A stretch of DNA of 64,000 nt from Streptomyces litmocidini (GTDB lineage Bacteria; Actinomycetota; Actinomycetes; Streptomycetales; Streptomycetaceae), in contig NZ_BMTQ01000011.1 in assembly GCF_014649755.1 (NCBI RefSeq), positions 186,001 through 250,000 on the forward strand. Reading direction: 5' to 3'. Below, one piece after another: positions 60,372-64,000 of the stretch. Both the position numbers and the translations under genes were made by a program. Numbering within the stretch: the stretch's first letter is position 1; the number at the start of each line of letters is the position of its first letter. The notes beneath the pieces are model-generated. The model made no database searches and was not told where the DNA came from. It saw only the letters and a list, made by a program, of their open reading frames with translations.

Positions 60372-61829
60372 CTACCCCGGCCAGACGACCGCCTGGAGCT
60401 CGCTGTACGCGTGCAGCGCGTACGAGCCCACGTCCCGCCCGACACCGCTCTTCTTGAAGCCGCCGAACGGCGCCTCCATGTTCCGGCCGATCGTGTTCAC
60501 CCCCACCCCGCCGGCCCGCAGCCGGGCCGCGACGCGGAACGCGCGGGCCACGTCGCCCGACCACACGTAGTCGATCAGCCCGTAGTCGCTGTCGTTGGCG
60601 AGCGCGACCCCCTCCTCCTCGTCGTCGAAGGGGACGACCACGACGACCGGGCCGAAGATCTCCTCCCGCACCACCCGCATCTCGTTGGTGCAGTCGGCCA
60701 GCAGCGTCGGGGCCACGTAGAAGCCCTTCGCGAAGTCCGGACGCCCGCCGCCCGCGACGACCCGCGCCCCTTCCTTCCGCCCGAGCTCCACGTACGCCTC
60801 GACCCGGTCGCGGTGCGCCGCCGAGATCACCGGGCCGACCACCGTCCCCCTCTCCGCCGGGTCCCCCACCCTCATGAAGGCCAGGTGGCCGGTCAGCCCC
60901 TCGATCAGCCGCTCGTAGATCCCGCGCTGGGCCAGCACCCGGGTCGGCGCGGTGCAGATCTGCCCGCTGTAGAAGGCGAAGGTCGTCCCGATCCCCGCCA
61001 CCGCCGCGTCCAGGTCGGCGTCGTCGAAGACGAGCGCGGCCCCCTTCCCGCCCAGTTCCATCAGCTGCCGCTTGAGCGAGCGGCCGCAGACCTCGCCGAT
61101 CGCCTGCCCGACGGCCGTGGAGCCGGTGAAGGAGACCATGTCGACGTCCGGGGAGTCGACGGCGGCCTCGCCGACCGCCTGCGCGGAGCCGGTGACGACG
61201 TTCACCACGCCCGCCGGGACCCCGGCCTCCTCCAGGGCCCGGGTCATCGCGTACACGGAGAGCGGGTCCTGCGGGGCCGGCTTCACCACGACCGTGTTGC
61301 CCATCGCGAGCGCCGGGGCGATCTTGCCGGCCGGGTTGGCCCAGGGGTTGTTGTACGAGGTGATGCAGGTGACCACGCCGACCGGACGCCGCACCGCCAC
61401 CGCCCCGAAGACGCCCGCCCTCCCCATCGGGCCGGCCTCGTTGATCTGCGGGGGCAGCGCCCGCTCGACCGGTTCCATCGCCCCGCGCGCGTACCGGCGG
61501 AACCGGGAGACGCCGACGGCGACCTGCATCCCGCGCGCGGTGCCGGTGGTGGCGCCGGTCTCGGCCCGGGCGAGGAGCGTGTTCTCCTCGGCGTCCCGGG
61601 CCATCAGGTCCGCCGCCCGGTCGAGGATCGCCGCCCGCTCCTCCGGCCTCGTGCGGGACCAGGTCGCGAAGGCCTCGCGGGCGGCGGCGGCCGCCTCGTA
61701 CACCTGCTGCCCGCTCGCCTCCGGGGCGAGCCCGACGACCTCCTCGGAGGCCGGGTCGATCACCTCGTAGTGACCGCCGTCGGGCTCGACCCACTCCCCC
61801 CCGATGTAGAGGCGCTCGATCCGGGTCAT
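60372..61829 (-). CDS. Aldehyde dehydrogenase (NAD(P)+)
   Basis: 485 residues, oxidises an aldehyde to the acid. Catalytic Glu258 is in QLMELGGKGAALVFDDADLD and Cys292 in YSGQICTAPTRVLA; the oxyanion Asn159-Asn160 pair is in TSYNNPWANP, and FTGSTAVGQAIG is the cofactor turn. The last segment PFGGFKKSGVGRDVGSYALH is standard. Its ATG overlaps the stop of the amidohydrolase gene (ATGA), so the two are coupled. Could act after deacylation or amine oxidation. Confidence 0.93.
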   Translation of the reverse strand: MTRIERLYIGGEWVEPDGGHYEVIDPASEEVVGLAPEASGQQVYEAAAAAREAFATWSRTRPEERAAILDRAADLMARDAEENTLLARAETGATTGTARGMQVAVGVSRFRRYARGAMEPVERALPPQINEAGPMGRAGVFGAVAVRRPVGVVTCITSYNNPWANPAGKIAPALAMGNTVVVKPAPQDPLSVYAMTRALEEAGVPAGVVNVVTGSAQAVGEAAVDSPDVDMVSFTGSTAVGQAIGEVCGRSLKRQLMELGGKGAALVFDDADLDAAVAGIGTTFAFYSGQICTAPTRVLAQRGIYERLIEGLTGHLAFMRVGDPAERGTVVGPVISAAHRDRVEAYVELGRKEGARVVAGGGRPDFAKGFYVAPTLLADCTNEMRVVREEIFGPVVVVVPFDDEEEGVALANDSDYGLIDYVWSGDVARAFRVAARLRAGGVGVNTIGRNMEAPFGGFKKSGVGRDVGSYALHAYSELQAVVWPG

Positions 61830-63553
61830 CGCGTGCTCACCGTCCTCGTGTCACGGCCCGAGCGCAGCACCTTGCCGGGGATCGCGCCGGTCACCCGGTC
61901 GTCCCGTACCGTCTCCACGCCGTTGACCCGCACCGACACGATCCCGACCGCCCGCGAGTCGAGGCGCGGGCTGTCCCCCGGCAGGTCGTGCACCAGGGTC
62001 GCCGGACCGGCGTCGATCCGCTCCGGGTCGAAGAGGACCAGGTCGGCGTGGAAGCCCTCCGCGATCCGGCCGCGCTCCCGCAGCCCGAAGAGCCGGGCCG
62101 GGTCGTCGCTCAGCATCCTCACCGCCCGCTCCAGCGGGACCAGCTTCCGGCCGCGCAGACAGTCCCCGAGGAAGCGGGTCGTGTACGGGGCGCCGCACAT
62201 CCGGTCCAGGTGCGCGCCCGCGTCCGAGCCGCCGAGCAGCACGTCCTCGTGCTCCCAGGTCTCCCTGCGCAGGGCCCAGGAGGCCGGGTCGTTGTCGCTG
62301 GGCATCGGCCACAGCACGGTCCTCAGGTCGTCGTTGGCGCAGATCTCGACGAGGGCCTGGAAGGGGTCCTGGCCGCGCTCGGCCGCGATGTCGCCGACGA
62401 CGCGCCCGGTGAGGCCCTCGTTCTCCCTGCTGTACGTGTCCCCGATGACGTACCGGCCGAAGTGCGCGAGCCGCCGGAAGACCCCGGCCTCCTTCGAGTC
62501 CGCGCGCCGCAGCATCCCGGCGCGCACGTCCGGGTCGCGGAGCTTCGCGATCCGCTCCGGCACGGGAAGGCCGAGGACCTCGCCCCACCCCGGGATGAGG
62601 TTGAGCGCGCAGAAGGTGCCGAGGGACATGTTCATGGGGGTGAGGATCGGCATCGTGAGCGCCACGATCCGGCCGCCGGACTTCCGGGCCCGCTCGGAGG
62701 CGGTGAGCTGGCGCGGGACGCGCTCCGGGACGGCGGCGTCGACGGTGAGGACGTTCCAGTTGAGGGGCCGCCCGGCGGCGGCGGTCATCTCGACGAACAG
62801 CTCGATCTCCTCGTCGGAGAACTGGTCGAGGCACCCGGCGAGGATCGCCTCGATCTGCGTCCCCTCGTGCTCGCCGACGGCCCTCGACAGGGCGATCAGC
62901 TCGGCGGGCGCGGCGTACCGGGAGGCGACGGGGGCGCCGTCGCCGTCCGCGTGGGTCGAGGACTGGGTGGTGGAGAGCCCCCAGGCGCCGGCGTCCATCG
63001 CCTCCTTGAGCAGACCGACCATCCGGTCCAGCTGCTCGGGCGTCGGCTGCCCGCCGACCGCGTCCGCGCCCATCACGTACCGGCGCAGGGCGCAGTGGCC
63101 GACCATGAAGCCGGCGTTGACGGCGATCCGGCCGTCGAGGGCGTCGAGGTACTCGGCGAAGGACGACCAGCTCCAGTCGACGCCCTCCTCCAGGGCCTTG
63201 AGGGCCATGCCCTCGACCTTCGACATCATCCGGCGCGTGTAGTCGGCGTCCTCGGGGCGGTCGGGGTGGAGCGGAGCGAGCGTGAACCCGCAGTTGCCGC
63301 CGGCGACGGTGGTGACGCCGTGGTTCATGGACGGGGTGGCGTACGGGTCCCAGAAGAGCTGGGCGTCGTAGTGGGTGTGCGGGTCGACGAAGCCGGGGGC
63401 GAGGACGAGGCCGGTGGCGTCCTCGGTGGTGTGCGCCGTGGCCCCCTGCTCGGGGAAGACGATCCGGCCGTCACGTATGCCGACGTCGGCGGTGCGGGCG
63501 GGGGCGCCGGTGCCGTCCACGACGGTGGCGCCCTTGATCAGATGGTCGAGCAT
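61826..63553 (-). CDS. N-acyl-D-amino-acid deacylase family amidohydrolase
   Basis: 575-residue metal-dependent amidohydrolase of the D-aminoacylase/DAA type. The metal site begins PGFVDPHTHYDAQLFWDP (HxH), with NHGVTTVAGGNCGFTLAP next, VGHCALRRYVMG in the centre and LGGSDAGAHLDRMCGAPY with the catalytic Asp. The C-terminal ERGRIAEGFHADLVLFDPE is typical. D-aminoacylase, dihydropyrimidinase-like or other cyclic amide hydrolysis are possible. First gene of a coupled pair with the aldehyde dehydrogenase, followed by the APC permease. Confidence 0.9.
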   Translation of the reverse strand: MLDHLIKGATVVDGTGAPARTADVGIRDGRIVFPEQGATAHTTEDATGLVLAPGFVDPHTHYDAQLFWDPYATPSMNHGVTTVAGGNCGFTLAPLHPDRPEDADYTRRMMSKVEGMALKALEEGVDWSWSSFAEYLDALDGRIAVNAGFMVGHCALRRYVMGADAVGGQPTPEQLDRMVGLLKEAMDAGAWGLSTTQSSTHADGDGAPVASRYAAPAELIALSRAVGEHEGTQIEAILAGCLDQFSDEEIELFVEMTAAAGRPLNWNVLTVDAAVPERVPRQLTASERARKSGGRIVALTMPILTPMNMSLGTFCALNLIPGWGEVLGLPVPERIAKLRDPDVRAGMLRRADSKEAGVFRRLAHFGRYVIGDTYSRENEGLTGRVVGDIAAERGQDPFQALVEICANDDLRTVLWPMPSDNDPASWALRRETWEHEDVLLGGSDAGAHLDRMCGAPYTTRFLGDCLRGRKLVPLERAVRMLSDDPARLFGLRERGRIAEGFHADLVLFDPERIDAGPATLVHDLPGDSPRLDSRAVGIVSVRVNGVETVRDDRVTGAIPGKVLRSGRDTRTVSTR

Positions 63554-63582
63554 GACGGTCCCTCTCTGTCCGCTGTCCTCTG

Positions 63583-63715
63583 TCCGTGGACGTGGGTGTC
63601 CGGGCCTCCGTCCGTGGACGTGGGTGTCCGGGCCTCCGTCCGTGGACGTGGGTGTCCGGGCCTCCGTCCGTGGACGTGGGTGTCCGGGCCTCCGTCCGTG
63701 GACGTGGGTGTGCCC
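63583..63715. repeat. 28-bp tandem repeat
   Basis: Four identical units (63583-63610, 63611-63638, 63639-63666, 63667-63694) and most of a fifth; the unit begins TCCGTGGACGTGGGTGTCCG. It starts 29 bases upstream of the amidohydrolase start codon. No spacers, so not CRISPR. Confidence 0.93.
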
Positions 63716-64000
63716 CGGACCGGGGCCGCCGCGGAACGGCCTCCGGCCGGGGCCGGTACGGGGCGGCGGTCCGGGAAGACGCCACCCCGCGCTTCAGCGC
63801 CCCACCGCCGCGGGCCCCGCCCGCCGGGGACGGGAGGGGCACCGCCCGTCGGGTGCGGGCTCGCACGGGCGCGGGGCGCACCCCGGTCGGCACGGGTCCC
63901 GCGTAGGCGCGGGCCGCGCGAGCGGGGCCGCCCCGGCGGGTGCGGGCCCCTCGTGGGGGGGGCGGCGGTCGAGTCGGTGTGGCCCGCGCCGGGACGTCAG
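63716..64000. other. GC-rich intergenic end of window, no gene seen
   Basis: Together with the repeat array, everything from 63554 to the window end lacks a credible gene. The last 280 bases hold only short GC-rich inverted repeats such as GCACGGGCGCGG and GGGTGCGGG motifs. Confidence 0.5.

Noticed and set aside
63583..63715. CRISPR array
   Set aside because: The 28-bp units are directly adjacent with no spacers and no cas genes exist in the window.

Overview
The window is chromosomal DNA of a Streptomyces. G+C is very high with strong third-position bias, GTG, TTG and occasionally CTG starts are common, and several genes are streptomycete hallmarks: the principal-like sigma factor hrdD, the septation protein SepX/GlpR beside its gephyrin-like partner Glp, an XRE/DUF397 pair, GPP34, the F420 gene fbiC and a DUF6227 gene. 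No rRNA, prophage structural genes, transposase or CRISPR array was seen. Most of the region is core chromosome, with one small decayed island at a tRNA.

Layout. 1-14700: a MerR regulator, exonuclease III, tRNA-Ala(CGC), the galU-glp-moaC-mog-rimJ run followed by sepX/glpR, 5-formyl-THF cyclo-ligase, a penicillin acylase, a CPA1 antiporter with an RCK-C tail, and an MFS exporter. 14700-18300: an FmdB-type zinc-ribbon gene behind a near-consensus CIRCE element, a methylthioadenosine phosphorylase-family gene, a CpaB-like gene and mscL. 17838-23025: a tightly coupled leftward operon of cytochrome b-like membrane protein, molybdopterin oxidoreductase, four-cluster ferredoxin, Tat-type Rieske protein and small membrane protein. 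23300-29700: LtrA, P1 peptidase, DUF6227, an MFS exporter and a WYL regulator, with two apparent gene fragments between them. 29960-38420: hrdD behind a textbook SigR promoter, a dioxygenase/MarR divergent pair, MFS and TetR, an M6 metalloprotease and an acyl-CoA synthetase.

38700-41425: tRNA-Arg(CCT) whose 3' end is repeated twice downstream, each copy followed by its own terminator hairpin. This marks two stacked, decayed integrative elements carrying an orphan SUKH-4-like immunity gene, the catalytic end of a tyrosine recombinase and a small secreted protein. 41470-50530: a monooxygenase-domain protein, a large membrane protein, a D,D-carboxypeptidase with repeated linker motifs, GPP34, XRE and DUF397 genes, and an EthD-like/SDR pair sharing a perfect palindromic operator. 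50660-64000: a sodium:solute symporter remnant, an ADP-ribosylglycohydrolase homologue that has lost its metal-binding aspartates, fbiC with a luciferase-like (likely F420-dependent) oxidoreductase, two tandem AhpD-like proteins without the usual histidine, and an APC permease, aldehyde dehydrogenase and D-aminoacylase group.

A recurring feature is the number of short tandem-repeat arrays (units of 7 to 35 bp) at gene ends and in intergenic gaps: about ten in 64 kb, several overlapping stop codons or extending coding C-termini.
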